Source: Shinella sp032095155 (lineage in GTDB: Bacteria > Pseudomonadota > Alphaproteobacteria > Rhizobiales > Rhizobiaceae). From it: a DNA stretch of 64,000 bases. Every line of letters begins with the position of its first letter. Position 1 is the stretch's first letter. The position numbers and the translations under genes were made by a program. Below the pieces are notes generated by a model, which had not been told where the DNA came from, did no database searches, and saw only the letters and a program-made list of their open reading frames with translations. The stretch covers positions 62,001 to 126,000 of the forward strand of contig NZ_JBLZPK010000032.1 of the NCBI RefSeq assembly GCF_049199905.1. The letters run 5' to 3'. Below, in pieces: positions 1 to 8,527 of the stretch.

Positions 1-151
1 GCTGCATGCGGTGGAAGGCTTCTTCCGCCGACTGGAAGGGGATGATCTCGCAATAGACGCCTGCTTCGCGCACGCGCCGCCCGATGAGCTGGGTCACCTG
101 GCTGCCGAAATCGATGATGAGAACGCTGTCGGGATGAGCTGTCTGGGTCAT
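1..151 (-). CDS. guaA: GMP synthase (glutamine-hydrolysing), N-terminal fragment
   Basis: GuaA converts XMP to GMP in the cytoplasm using glutamine and ATP. Only the first 50 codons lie in the window; the rest runs off the left edge. The reading frame opens with MTQTAHPDSVLIIDFGSQ and continues into a conserved glutamine-amidotransferase start (IDFGSQVTQLI, then RRVREAGVYCEI). The frame uses the ATG at 149-151. The upstream neighbour on the same strand is the nucleosidase gene, 53 bases away. The identification rests on the strongly conserved N-terminus of the class I amidotransferase domain. Confidence 0.88.
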   Translation of the reverse strand, partial: MTQTAHPDSVLIIDFGSQVTQLIGRRVREAGVYCEIIPFQSAEEAFHRMQ

Positions 152-204
152 GGCGAGCCTTTAATGAAAAACCTCGCGCCGCGCAACCGGGGACGGCCGG
201 ATTT

Positions 205-849
205 TCAGCCGTTGCGCACGATCGTGCCGCTGGCGACGGCCGCTTCCAGCGTGTCGATAGCGGCGGCGAGTTTTTCGTCGATGATGTGGAGGTATTCCGT
301 CCAGTTGCCGATATGGGTGAGCTCGGCCTTGCCATCGGAAATGCCGCGCAGGCCGATGAGGGCGACGTCGAAGGCCTGGCAGGCGCGCAGCGCGCCAAAG
401 GTTTCCATCTCCACCATGTCGGCGTCGATGCCGGCATAGGCTGCGCCCGAGACGATGTTGGCGCCGGTGGAGAGCCGTGCGGCGGGAATGCCGGGAATGA
501 TGCAGGAAAGAGGAACTTCGGCCGGCAGGTCGAGGAAGGGTGTTGCCCCCCTGGTGAAGCCGAGCGGCGAGGCATCCATGTCGCGATAGGAAACGGAGGC
601 CGCCTGATAGATCTCCGTCTGCTCCAGTGTGGCGGAGCCGGCCGAGCCGAGTGAGACGACATAGTCGGGCAGGTCGCCATCCGCCGCCAGGTGGCAAAGC
701 GCCAGCGTCAGCTGCACGGCGGCCTCGACGGGGCCGACGCCGGTCATGAGCGGCGTGATGCGGGCCTTGAGATGTGGACCGTATTCGGGGCTGGCGGCCA
801 TGACATAGAGGATGCGCTTCGTACGGACGGTCTTTAGGGCGAAACTCAT
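205..849 (-). CDS. mtnN: 5'-methylthioadenosine/S-adenosylhomocysteine nucleosidase
   Basis: This 214-residue protein belongs to the PNP/UDP phosphorylase (MTAN) family, which hydrolyses MTA and SAH to adenine and a thioribose or ribosyl-homocysteine, recycling methionine. Visible landmarks are GSAGS near residue 68, the ribose-binding VEMET at 146-150 and the catalytic ISD at 170-172. Length is a little under the E. coli enzyme (about 232). Its start codon overlaps the stop of the thioesterase gene by four bases (ATGA), so the two are translationally coupled. The family is clear; preference for MTA or SAH cannot be read from sequence. Confidence 0.85.
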   Translation of the reverse strand: MSFALKTVRTKRILYVMAASPEYGPHLKARITPLMTGVGPVEAAVQLTLALCHLAADGDLPDYVVSLGSAGSATLEQTEIYQAASVSYRDMDASPLGFTRGATPFLDLPAEVPLSCIIPGIPAARLSTGANIVSGAAYAGIDADMVEMETFGALRACQAFDVALIGLRGISDGKAELTHIGNWTEYLHIIDEKLAAAIDTLEAAVASGTIVRNG

Positions 850-1295
850 TCGGCGATGTCCTCGCGGCCGCGCACCACCATCATCGTGCCGGTCATCGAG
901 GCGATCAGCTTGGCCGGTCCGTCGGAAATGGCATAGCCGCGCCCGTCGGCGACGATGATGTTGGAGCCCGGCTTGGTGACCTCGCCGCGGAACAGGAACC
1001 GCTCGCCACGCCCCGGCGACATCAGGTTCACCTTGAATTCGATGGTGAGGATGGAGGCATCCGCATCGATGACGGAATAGGCGGCGTAGCCGCAGGCCGT
1101 GTCGAGGGCCGCTGAAATGACGCCGGCATGGAGGAAGCCGTGCTGCTGCGTCAGCTTCTCGTCAAACGCCAGCTCGATTTCCACGGTGCCGTGTTCGACG
1201 CGGGTCAGCTCGGCGCCGATCAGCTTCATGGCCGGCTGCCGGCCGAAACTTCTGGTAATGCGGCCGGCGAAATCCGGCGGTGGAAAGCCTGTCAT
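846..1295 (-). CDS. PaaI-family (hotdog) thioesterase
   Basis: This 149-residue protein is a predicted cytoplasmic acyl-CoA thioesterase of the hotdog fold. The core motif is HGFLHAGVISAALDTACGYAA (given here as its key parts, QHGFLHAG then LDTACGYAA), where the HGG-like loop and the Asp of the long helix form the active site. I start it at the ATG at 1293-1295 (MTGFPPPDF) because the 24 residues before it in the longer frame are arginine-rich and unlike the family. It overlaps the nucleosidase gene by ATGA. The natural acyl-CoA substrate is unknown. Confidence 0.8.
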   Translation of the reverse strand: MTGFPPPDFAGRITRSFGRQPAMKLIGAELTRVEHGTVEIELAFDEKLTQQHGFLHAGVISAALDTACGYAAYSVIDADASILTIEFKVNLMSPGRGERFLFRGEVTKPGSNIIVADGRGYAISDGPAKLIASMTGTMMVVRGREDIAE

Positions 1296-1374
1296 GATGC
1301 CCACATGGTGCGGGCGCGCGGCCCTAAGGAACGGACCGACGTTTGCACGGCCTATGCTGCACTGCAAGCGCCTT

Positions 1375-1830
1375 TCAGTTCAGCGCGACGATTGCGCCGT
1401 TGAGCGCGGTCGCGAAGGCGACCCAGGCGAGATAGGGCAGGAAGAGCAGTGCCGCCGTGCGGTCCTGCCGCCACGACGCGAGGATGAAGCCCACGACCGT
1501 GACGAGAAGGCCGAGGATGACGATCAGGGCCGAGGTCGGGTCCTGAAGGCCGAAGAAGATCGGCGACCAGGCGAAGTTGAGGACGAGCTGGGCAACCCAC
1601 AGCCGCATGGCCATGGAATTGCGGAGTGAAAGCCACGTGCGTGCGCCGACAAACGCGATGACGACGTAGAGCAGGCTCCAAACCGGGGCGAAGAGCCAGT
1701 TCGGCGGATTGAACCAGGGCTTGGCCAGCGATTGGTACCAGTCACCGGGCACGTTGTTGGCGCCGATCAGAAGGCCGCCGCCGAGGACGAGAATGAGGAA
1801 GGCGAGATAGACGAGGGGCTTGTTGTTCAT
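1375..1830 (-). CDS. tspO: TspO/MBR family tryptophan-rich sensory protein
   Basis: This is an integral membrane protein of 151 residues with five predicted helices and many tryptophans, typical of TspO (about 150-160 residues). Conserved features include KPWFNPPNWLFAPVW around residues 36-51 and the WSPIFF segment near 93. TspO binds porphyrins and, in alphaproteobacteria such as Rhodobacter and Sinorhizobium, modulates tetrapyrrole- or nutrient-linked expression from the membrane. The gene sits alone between the thioesterase and the DUF1513 gene, same strand. Family assignment is firm; the biological role in this organism is inference. Confidence 0.9.
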   Translation of the reverse strand: MNNKPLVYLAFLILVLGGGLLIGANNVPGDWYQSLAKPWFNPPNWLFAPVWSLLYVVIAFVGARTWLSLRNSMAMRLWVAQLVLNFAWSPIFFGLQDPTSALIVILGLLVTVVGFILASWRQDRTAALLFLPYLAWVAFATALNGAIVALN

Positions 1831-1870
1831 GCCCCTGACCTAGGGCACGCGTTGCCGCCGTCCAGAGGCG

Positions 1871-2974
1871 TCAGCCGGCAGATTTCAGGCTGGCGATATG
1901 CTGGTCCCAGGCGACGTCCTCGCTGCGTCCGGCAAAGCGGCCATCGTAGGAGGAAACGGCAAAGCCATGCGGCGTGGCAGCGATGCCGGCCGCGTCCGCG
2001 ACGCTTTCGTCACGCATGACCCGCCCGCTTTTTCCGTCGAGCACGACGAAGCGGCCGCCATTCGGCGAGGTGAGGCCGACGAAGCCCTCGCGGCGGTTGA
2101 CGGCGATGGCGCCGACATAGTTGGCAAGGCCGATCGTGGTCTCCTCGGGCAGCGACAGGAAGGTCAGGTCCTCGCCCTTGCCGAAATGGCCGACGAGCGG
2201 CGGCAGATCGTTGCGCGGGCCTTCATACTGGCAGGCGAACCAGATGCGGCCCTTGTCGTCGAGATCGATATGGCGGGTGGAGAGCTGGCGCAGCTTTTCC
2301 GGCAGCGCATGACGCTCGACAAGCGCGCCGCTCGCCGCCTCGATCAGGGCGAGCGAGGGCTCCATATGGTCGAGATTGAGCTTGGTGCGGCCGAAATCCG
2401 GATGGGTCTCGATCCCGCCATTGGCGGCGATGAGCAGCTTGCCGTCGTCGCTGACGGAGAGGTCGTGGGTGCCGATGCCATAGGTCTGGTATTCCCCGAT
2501 GCGGCGATAGTTTTCCCGTGCGTCGTAGAGGCCGATGACGCCGCGGTTGGCGTCGAAATCGTTCTCGCTGGCATAGAGCAGCCGGCCATCGGGCGAAAAG
2601 CAGCCGTGGCCGAAGAAATGGCGGTTTTCGGCGGCGGCGATGGTTATCGGCTGCTTCTGGCTGTTACGGTCTATGACCAGCGCGAAGGTACCGGGGCGCC
2701 GCGCGAAGGCGACGAGGTGGTTGGTGACAGGCGAAAAGGCCATGCCGTGGCTGCGGGCGGGTAGCGGCGTGCGCTCGATCACGCTGCCGTCTTCGGCAAG
2801 CACCGCAATGCCGAAGCTGCCGTCGGAGGCCTTGTAGCCTGAGGCGAAGACGGCGTCGGTGCGCGACAGCGCGAAGGTGGCGTGCGGGGTCAGCGCCGCC
2901 GCCCAGGCCGCACCCGCCATGCGCAGGAAGGCGCGCCGGTCGAGAAGCGCGCTCTGGCCGCCCAGGTTTCTCAT
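1871..2974 (-). CDS. DUF1513 protein, Tat-exported, iron-cluster member
   Basis: This 367-residue protein has a twin-arginine signal (DRRAFLRMAGAAWAAAL, residues 12-28) followed by a mature part with repeated blades such as HGCFSPDGRLLYASEND and FGIAVLAEDGSV, suggesting a beta-propeller. It matches DUF1513, usually found beside imelysins and di-haem oxidoreductases. Its ATG shares one base with the stop of the upstream imelysin gene (TGATG), so it is the last gene of a coupled operon. Tat export suggests it folds or gains a cofactor in the cytoplasm first. Biochemical function is unknown. Confidence 0.85.
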   Translation of the reverse strand: MRNLGGQSALLDRRAFLRMAGAAWAAALTPHATFALSRTDAVFASGYKASDGSFGIAVLAEDGSVIERTPLPARSHGMAFSPVTNHLVAFARRPGTFALVIDRNSQKQPITIAAAENRHFFGHGCFSPDGRLLYASENDFDANRGVIGLYDARENYRRIGEYQTYGIGTHDLSVSDDGKLLIAANGGIETHPDFGRTKLNLDHMEPSLALIEAASGALVERHALPEKLRQLSTRHIDLDDKGRIWFACQYEGPRNDLPPLVGHFGKGEDLTFLSLPEETTIGLANYVGAIAVNRREGFVGLTSPNGGRFVVLDGKSGRVMRDESVADAAGIAATPHGFAVSSYDGRFAGRSEDVAWDQHIASLKSAG

Positions 2975-4101
2975 CAGTCGCCGTCCGAGAAGGAGAAGCC
3001 GGAGCCAAGCCCGATGGCGCCGCCATAACCGCCGTCGAGGGCGAGGATCAGCTCGCGCGTGTTGACGAGCAGGAAGTTGATTTTCTGCTGTTCCTCAGGC
3101 GTCGAAACCGCCTTCTCCATGTCGGTGTCGATCGTCGGGATGATCCGGCGCAGCGATTTCAGGATGAAGTCGATATTGCCGTTGACCGAGGCGATGCTGG
3201 GATCGATGAGATCAGCCATGCCGGATTTGTCGAACAGCGTCTGCAAGCCCTCGAGATTGGCTTCGATCGACGTCCAGGTGTTTCCCGAGCGCCAGAAGAC
3301 CGCCGATTTCGGCCGGGCGATGCCGCCATTGCGGTAGAAGGTCTCGATGCGCTGGTCGCGCACCGCCTCCGTGCCGTGCACGAGAATGCCGAGCAGCGCC
3401 GTCATCGCCTCCTTGCCGGTGCGGAAAACGGGATTGTCGGGGCCGGGATGTTTCCAGTCCTTCTGCACGCCGTCGGGCGCATCCCAGGCGTCTGCGAGTG
3501 CGCCGGCCGTCGTCCGGATATGGGTCGCGACAGCGGCGGCATAGCGGCAGCGTAAGGCGTTCGGCGCTTGGGCGATCGCTTCCGAGCCGGTGCCGTAGAG
3601 GGCGAATTCGATGGCGCCGAAACCCTGGATCGCCACGCTCTTGCTGCCCATGGTCGCGGCGTCCGCATCCGCCTCGTCCGCCTTCTGCAGCAGCGCTTGT
3701 ACCTGCTTCAGGCCGGTGCCCTTGCGGTCGGGATAAAACAGGATGCGCTCGAAGCGGTTGTCGTCGATGACGGGGCCGATGCGCACGATTTCGATGCGGC
3801 CCCAGTCGGTAACGGCCTGGCGGAAAGCGGCATCGACGGTCTTGCGGCCATCCTCCGAGGGCGCCTTGCAATAGGCTTGCGTCGTTTCGGCGAGCTTGCC
3901 GGCGGAAGCCTCGAAGGTGCGGTAGCCGGGACGGATTACGTCGTCGATGGCGCGCGTCATGATGCCGGTGACGATCTCTTCAGTCAGTTCGGGCACGGCG
4001 GGCGCGCTGCCTTCCTGTGCAAAGGCCGGCAGGCTCGTCGCAAACAGGAGGGAGGCGGCAAGCAGGGAGCCGAACCGAGGGAAAGACGGGCGCTGGGTCA
4101 T
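2974..4101 (-). CDS. imelysin-family periplasmic protein with altered GxHxxE motif
   Basis: This 375-residue imelysin (Peptidase_M75/IrpA-like) protein has a Sec signal peptide (residues 1-29, ending AFA). Imelysins are periplasmic proteins tied to iron uptake. The family hallmark GxHxxE reads GFGAIE here (about residues 160-165), so the histidine is a glycine. The rest of the motif region (IEFALYGTGSE) is intact. The gene overlaps the DUF1111 gene before it and the DUF1513 gene after it by one base each. This suggests a partner to the canonical imelysin upstream rather than a redundant copy. Confidence 0.87.
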   Translation of the reverse strand: MTQRPSFPRFGSLLAASLLFATSLPAFAQEGSAPAVPELTEEIVTGIMTRAIDDVIRPGYRTFEASAGKLAETTQAYCKAPSEDGRKTVDAAFRQAVTDWGRIEIVRIGPVIDDNRFERILFYPDRKGTGLKQVQALLQKADEADADAATMGSKSVAIQGFGAIEFALYGTGSEAIAQAPNALRCRYAAAVATHIRTTAGALADAWDAPDGVQKDWKHPGPDNPVFRTGKEAMTALLGILVHGTEAVRDQRIETFYRNGGIARPKSAVFWRSGNTWTSIEANLEGLQTLFDKSGMADLIDPSIASVNGNIDFILKSLRRIIPTIDTDMEKAVSTPEEQQKINFLLVNTRELILALDGGYGGAIGLGSGFSFSDGD

Positions 4102-5639
4102 CAGAGGCTCTCCAGGAAGGTCAGAAGGGCGTCGCGGTCATGTTTTTCCAGCGCAGCGAAGCGGTCGCGTGCCGCTTGTCCCTCGCCACCGTGCCAGAGA
4201 ATGGCTTCGGTGAGGGAGCGCGCGCGCCCGTCATGCAGGAAGAACGTATGGCCGTTGACGGTTTTTGTAAGGCCGATACCCCAAAGCGGCGGCGTGCGCC
4301 ACTCCCGCCCGGTCGCTACCCCCACCTGCTGCCCGTCGGCAAGGCCTTCGCCCATGTCGTGCAGCAGGAAATCGGAATAGGGCCAGACGAGCTGGAAGGC
4401 CTGCGCCTTGTTGGCGGCGTCGCGGCGGGTCACGAATTTCGGATGATGGCAGGAGACGCAGCCCGTTTCGTAGAACAGGCGCTTTCCCGCGAGCGTTTGA
4501 GCGAAGCTCGCCTTGCGCCGCGCTGGCACGGCGAGGTTTTCGGCATAGAAGGTCACGAGGTCCATGACCGGCGGCGGCGCTTCCGCATCGCCAAGCCGCT
4601 TCTGCACGCCGTTGGGACGCTCGATGCAGGCGGTTTGCGCCGGCATGCAGTCGCCCTGGTGCAGCGGCACCTCCGGGGTCGAAATGCCGATATCGAAGGC
4701 GAAGGCATCCGCGCTCTGCTGGCGCACGGTGGCGGACTGGGCCTTCCAGCCGAAGCGGCCGAGCGCCTGCTTACCCGTTTTGGGGTCAATGGCGACCGCC
4801 GCCTTGCCGCTGATGCCGTCTCCATCGGCATCGTCGGGGTCGGCCAGCGCAAGGATGTCCGCTTCGTGGATGGCCTCGACCAGACCGAGGCCGAGCATGG
4901 GCTGGGTGACGCGCGGCGAGAGCGTGGTCGTCGCGTCGAGGTCGCCATAGGCGCGGTCGGCGACGGCGTAGGTCGGGCGGCGGAGATGGACGACCTCGCC
5001 GCCGATCAGCATCACCGGTTCCTCTTCGTAGTCGATGACCATGCGGCCCTCGGCCTTGAGGCCGGGAATGGCCTGGTCCTGCAACTGCCGGCCGTAGATC
5101 GGATCGGGCAGGCTCATTGCTTGGAAGCTCTTCAGCGCCGCCTCTTCCTCGGGCGTCTTTGCCGGGCGGGCGAGGCGCAGGAACATCGAGGTGGCGTCCG
5201 CCGTGTTGTCCTCCGGCGGATGGCCGCGACCGTCCTTGATATGGCAGGATTGGCACGAGCGGGCATTGTAGAGCGGCCCGAGACCATCGGAAGCCTGCGT
5301 GGAGGAGGGCGAGGAAACCCAGAGTTTCTGGAACAGCGCGTTGCCGAGCTTGAAGGTCTCGCGCTCCTCGAAGGTGATGTTTTCGGAAAAGTGAGAGAAG
5401 CTGTTGCGGTCGATTTTCGCAAGCGAGGTCGCCGCACCGGCGGACATCGCCTCGTAGGGCTCGGCTTTGGAAAAATCCGTCGTCAGGGCCGTGACGGCCT
5501 TAACACGTTTCATGTCTTTGTCCGAAAGATCATCGCGGCCGCGTGTCTGCGAATGCGCGCTCCCCAGAACGAAAACGCCTGCGGCGACGGTGAACGCGGC
5601 GGAAACCGCGAGCAGGCGACGGGCAGGGCGTTCTGTCAT
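4101..5639 (-). CDS. di-haem oxidoreductase (DUF1111, thiol-oxidoreductase-like)
   Basis: This 512-residue exported protein has an N-terminal signal sequence (to about residue 31, ending GSAHS) and two c-type haem sites: CQSCH at 129-133 and CVSCH near 395. This is the pattern of DUF1111 di-haem proteins, related to cytochrome c peroxidase. It probably performs a periplasmic redox step; coupling to iron oxidation state is a reasonable guess from its imelysin neighbours. It lies 44 bases downstream of the canonical imelysin gene and overlaps the second imelysin gene by one base. Confidence 0.9.
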   Translation of the reverse strand: MTERPARRLLAVSAAFTVAAGVFVLGSAHSQTRGRDDLSDKDMKRVKAVTALTTDFSKAEPYEAMSAGAATSLAKIDRNSFSHFSENITFEERETFKLGNALFQKLWVSSPSSTQASDGLGPLYNARSCQSCHIKDGRGHPPEDNTADATSMFLRLARPAKTPEEEAALKSFQAMSLPDPIYGRQLQDQAIPGLKAEGRMVIDYEEEPVMLIGGEVVHLRRPTYAVADRAYGDLDATTTLSPRVTQPMLGLGLVEAIHEADILALADPDDADGDGISGKAAVAIDPKTGKQALGRFGWKAQSATVRQQSADAFAFDIGISTPEVPLHQGDCMPAQTACIERPNGVQKRLGDAEAPPPVMDLVTFYAENLAVPARRKASFAQTLAGKRLFYETGCVSCHHPKFVTRRDAANKAQAFQLVWPYSDFLLHDMGEGLADGQQVGVATGREWRTPPLWGIGLTKTVNGHTFFLHDGRARSLTEAILWHGGEGQAARDRFAALEKHDRDALLTFLESL

Positions 5640-5683
5640 GCAGGAAATCGGGCCGCATCCAAGGGAAGCGGCCCGCCTTCTTT

Positions 5684-6961
5684 CTATTGGAAGACAGCGG
5701 TAGGATTATCCAGGCTGTCGGAGCCTTCAAGCTCGATTTTGCCGAGGTCCAGCGACCCGATGACGCGTTCGATCGTCTTGGTCTGGTCGATCAGGCTGTC
5801 GATGGCGGTCTGGACGACCTTGTTGCCGGCCTCATTGCCTTCGCCGATCATCTGGTCATAGGCTTCGCCGCCTTCCGCACGGTCGACCAGCGCCTTGAAG
5901 GCGGCATGGCTGGCGTCGAGCTTCGCCTTCATCTCCTTATCGAGCGCGGCGTCCTTTTCCGCGACGAGCTCGGAGAGCGAGGGGCCGGTCAGCTTGGAAC
6001 CGTCAGGGCGGGTATATTCGCCCGTATAGACGGTCTGGATGCCGGCGACGTCGTAGTAATGCGAGTTGTGCGTGTTGTCGGAGAAGCAATCATGCTCTTC
6101 TTCCGGATCATGCAGAAGCAGGCCGAGCTTCATGCGCTCGCCGGCGAGTTCGCCGTAGGAGAGCGAGCCCATGCCGGTCAGCATGGCGGTGATGCCGGCC
6201 TTCGGGTCCGATGTCACGTTCTTGGTGGCGTCGCCATCGGCGGCCCAGGCCTTCACCATCTCTTCGAGATCGGTGACGAGCAGCGAGGACGCGGCCTTCA
6301 GATAGGCGGCGCGGCGGTCGCAATTACCGTTGGTGCACTTGTCCTTGTCATAGTCGGTCGCCAGGCGGTTGCCCGCGCCGGGGCCGGTGCCGTTCAGATC
6401 CTGGCCCCAGAGCAGGAATTCGATGGCGTGGTAGCCGGTGGCGACATTCGCCTCGACTTCGCCGGCCTCGTGCAGTTCCTGCAGAACGGCGGGCGTGATC
6501 GTCGTCGCGTCGATCGTCTTGCCGGCGATTTCCAGCTTCGGATTGGCGATGACATTGCCGACGAACAGCGCGTTCTCGTCACTCTCCGTGCCATAGCTCG
6601 GGTCGACATAGTCGATCAGGCCTTCATCGAGCGGCCAGGCGTTCACCTTGCCTTCCCAATCGTCGACGATCGGGTTGCCGAAGCGATAGGCTTCCGTCTG
6701 CTGGTAGGGCACGCGCGCCTTCAGCCAGGCTTCGCGCGCTGCCTTCAGCGTTTCGTCGCTCGGCTTGGTGATGAGGGCGTCGACCGCCGCGTCGAGGGCT
6801 TTCGCCGCGTCGAGCGAGTCGGAGAACTTGGCGTGCGCGATTTCGGCATAATGCTTGACGATCGCAGCCGGATCGGCCGCCGCATGGGCGGAGCCGATGG
6901 CAAGGCTCGACGTCGCGGCAGCAAGCACGAAGGCGGCCGCGCGAAGGAAGGAAGTGGTCAT
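5684..6961 (-). CDS. imelysin-family iron-regulated periplasmic protein
   Basis: This 425-residue imelysin/IrpA protein is the first gene of the four-gene export cluster. Residues 1-28 are a Sec signal (cleavage after SAHA). The canonical motif GYHAIEFLLWGQDL is present near residues 176-189, with the conserved GPGAGNRLATDY following. A cysteine pair occurs in CTNGNCDRR. Homologues such as Synechococcus IrpA are iron-repressed and needed under iron limitation. The upstream 200 bases carry a TTGACA box and an Irr-like motif on this strand. The molecular activity of imelysins is still unsettled. Confidence 0.9.
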   Translation of the reverse strand: MTTSFLRAAAFVLAAATSSLAIGSAHAAADPAAIVKHYAEIAHAKFSDSLDAAKALDAAVDALITKPSDETLKAAREAWLKARVPYQQTEAYRFGNPIVDDWEGKVNAWPLDEGLIDYVDPSYGTESDENALFVGNVIANPKLEIAGKTIDATTITPAVLQELHEAGEVEANVATGYHAIEFLLWGQDLNGTGPGAGNRLATDYDKDKCTNGNCDRRAAYLKAASSLLVTDLEEMVKAWAADGDATKNVTSDPKAGITAMLTGMGSLSYGELAGERMKLGLLLHDPEEEHDCFSDNTHNSHYYDVAGIQTVYTGEYTRPDGSKLTGPSLSELVAEKDAALDKEMKAKLDASHAAFKALVDRAEGGEAYDQMIGEGNEAGNKVVQTAIDSLIDQTKTIERVIGSLDLGKIELEGSDSLDNPTAVFQ

Positions 6962-7085
6962 GACGTCTCCTGGTGTCCTGTTTTGGCGTGTCCCCCGACA
7001 CCGGACGTCGCGACCAATGGCGACCGCCCGGATGGACCAGCGCGAAGCCGGGCCGGGTTTATTCAGGCTTTGATGTCATGGACCA

Positions 7086-7135
7086 AATAAAAACTGGTGT
7101 CAAAGTGTATAGTTTAGAACGATTTCAAGTTCATC
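7086..7135 (-). promoter_or_regulatory. candidate promoter and iron-responsive (Irr/ICE-like) site of the imelysin operon
   Basis: Read on the minus strand, a perfect -35 hexamer TTGACA lies at 7103-7098, about 137 bases before the imelysin start, with only a weak -10 about 17 bases on. Directly upstream is CGTTCTAAAC (on the plus strand TTTAGAA at 7113-7119, then TTTCAAG at 7123-7129), resembling the TTTAGAA-type half of the rhizobial Irr (ICE) box, with a poor second half. The region is AT-rich against its surroundings. Assignment to Irr is inference. Confidence 0.35.
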
Positions 7136-7160
7136 GTCGCTTTTGACGGATCGCAAGGCG

Positions 7161-8450
7161 TCACGCCTTGCGGCCCATCGCGCAGAAGAAGAAACCGTCC
7201 GTATCGGTCGATGCCGGGGTCAACGTCACGGTCTTGCCGTCGCGTGAGCGCGGCTGCGGTTTTCCGCTGCCGAAGAGGTTCTGCCAGGTGTCCGACGCCG
7301 AGAGGATTTCGAAGTCGGGATTGGCCTGGCAGAAGCCGTGGACCTGCTCTTCGTTTTCCTGCGGCAGGATCGAGCAGGTGACATAGAGCAGGAAGCCGCC
7401 GGGGCGCACGAAGGTGCTGGCATTGGCAAGCGCTTCCTGCTGCTGGCTGATACGCTCTTCCAGGTTCTTTTCGGTGAGGCGCCATTTGGTGTCCGGGCGG
7501 CGCCGCCAGGTGCCGGTGCCGGTGCAGGGCGCATCGACCAGCACGCGGTCGAAACGGCCCGTCATCGGCGCAAGGCTCGACAGGCTTTCGTGGACCTGCA
7601 CATTGCGCGTGCCAGCGCGCTTCAGCCGCTCGATGATCGGGGCGAGGCGTTTGCGGTCGGTGTCGTAGGCGTGCACCTGGCCCTTGTTGTTCATCGCGGC
7701 CGCCATGGCGAGCGTCTTGCCGCCGCCGCCCGCGCAGAAATCGAGCACCTGCTCGCCCTCCTGCGGGAAGACGAGGTCGGCAACGATCTGCGAGCCTTCA
7801 TCCTGCACCTCGAACCAGCCCTTCTGGAAGGCGAGGTCGGCGGTGACGTTGGGCAGGCGCGACGGGCCTTCGCCGGCGGGAATGCGGACACCCTGGCGGG
7901 CGATCGTCGAGGCGACGGCGCCGTTGCGCTCCAGCGCCTTGAGCACCTTGTCGCGGCTGGCCTTCAGCGTGTTGGCGCGCAGGTCCAGCGTCGGCCGGTC
8001 GGCCAGCGCCTTGGCTTCCGCCAGCCAGTCGTCCGAAAAATTCGCCTCGAAGGCCGGCTGGATCCAGTCCGGGATGTCGCCCTGCACATGCGGGGCGGCA
8101 TCGTCGAGATTGCGGGCGTGGAATGCGGCAAGCCTGTCTTCCGATAGGGGCTCCGGCGCGAACCGGTCGCCGTCGAATTCAGCGGCGAGCGCCTCGGGCG
8201 AAAGGCCCCATTGGCGCAAGAGCACGGCGTAACCGAGGGCGGTCGGGCTGTCGTCGTCCATCAAGAAGGCGTGCGACAGTTTCATGCGCAGCGCGTCATA
8301 GACGATGTTGCCGATCGCGGCGCGGTCGCCGGAGCCGGCGAACCGATGGGCGAGGCCCCAGTCCTTGAGCGCATCGGCGACCGGGCGCCGCCGCGTCTCG
8401 ATATCCGAGAGAACCTCGATGGCTCCCGAGAGCCGCCCACCCAATCGCAT
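7161..8450 (-). CDS. RsmB/NOP-family RNA (cytosine-C5) methyltransferase
   Basis: This 429-residue class I SAM-dependent RNA methyltransferase has an N-terminal NusB-like region (residues 1-130) and a C-terminal Fmu/RsmB catalytic domain. Motif I is DFCAGGGGKTLAMAA; the two catalytic cysteines sit in VDAPCTGTGTW and YVTCSILPQENEEQV. It is expected to methylate rRNA cytosines in the cytoplasm; which site is unknown, because rhizobial genomes carry several RsmB-like paralogues. The gene stands alone between rlpA and the imelysin operon, with no visible overlap to either. Confidence 0.88.
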   Translation of the reverse strand: MRLGGRLSGAIEVLSDIETRRRPVADALKDWGLAHRFAGSGDRAAIGNIVYDALRMKLSHAFLMDDDSPTALGYAVLLRQWGLSPEALAAEFDGDRFAPEPLSEDRLAAFHARNLDDAAPHVQGDIPDWIQPAFEANFSDDWLAEAKALADRPTLDLRANTLKASRDKVLKALERNGAVASTIARQGVRIPAGEGPSRLPNVTADLAFQKGWFEVQDEGSQIVADLVFPQEGEQVLDFCAGGGGKTLAMAAAMNNKGQVHAYDTDRKRLAPIIERLKRAGTRNVQVHESLSSLAPMTGRFDRVLVDAPCTGTGTWRRRPDTKWRLTEKNLEERISQQQEALANASTFVRPGGFLLYVTCSILPQENEEQVHGFCQANPDFEILSASDTWQNLFGSGKPQPRSRDGKTVTLTPASTDTDGFFFCAMGRKA

Positions 8451-8527
8451 CCGTTTACTCCGTTTTGCGTCGTGGTAGCGGCGGAACGCGCCGAGAGCAA
8501 GCCGGCGCCGTCAGAATAGAGGCTGGA

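Noticed and set aside
5687..7090. Long antisense frames, such as the 467-codon frame over the imelysin gene and those at 22174-23817, 26668-28542 and 51126-52673
   Set aside because: They are shadows of well-supported genes on the other strand in GC-rich DNA, without family matches.
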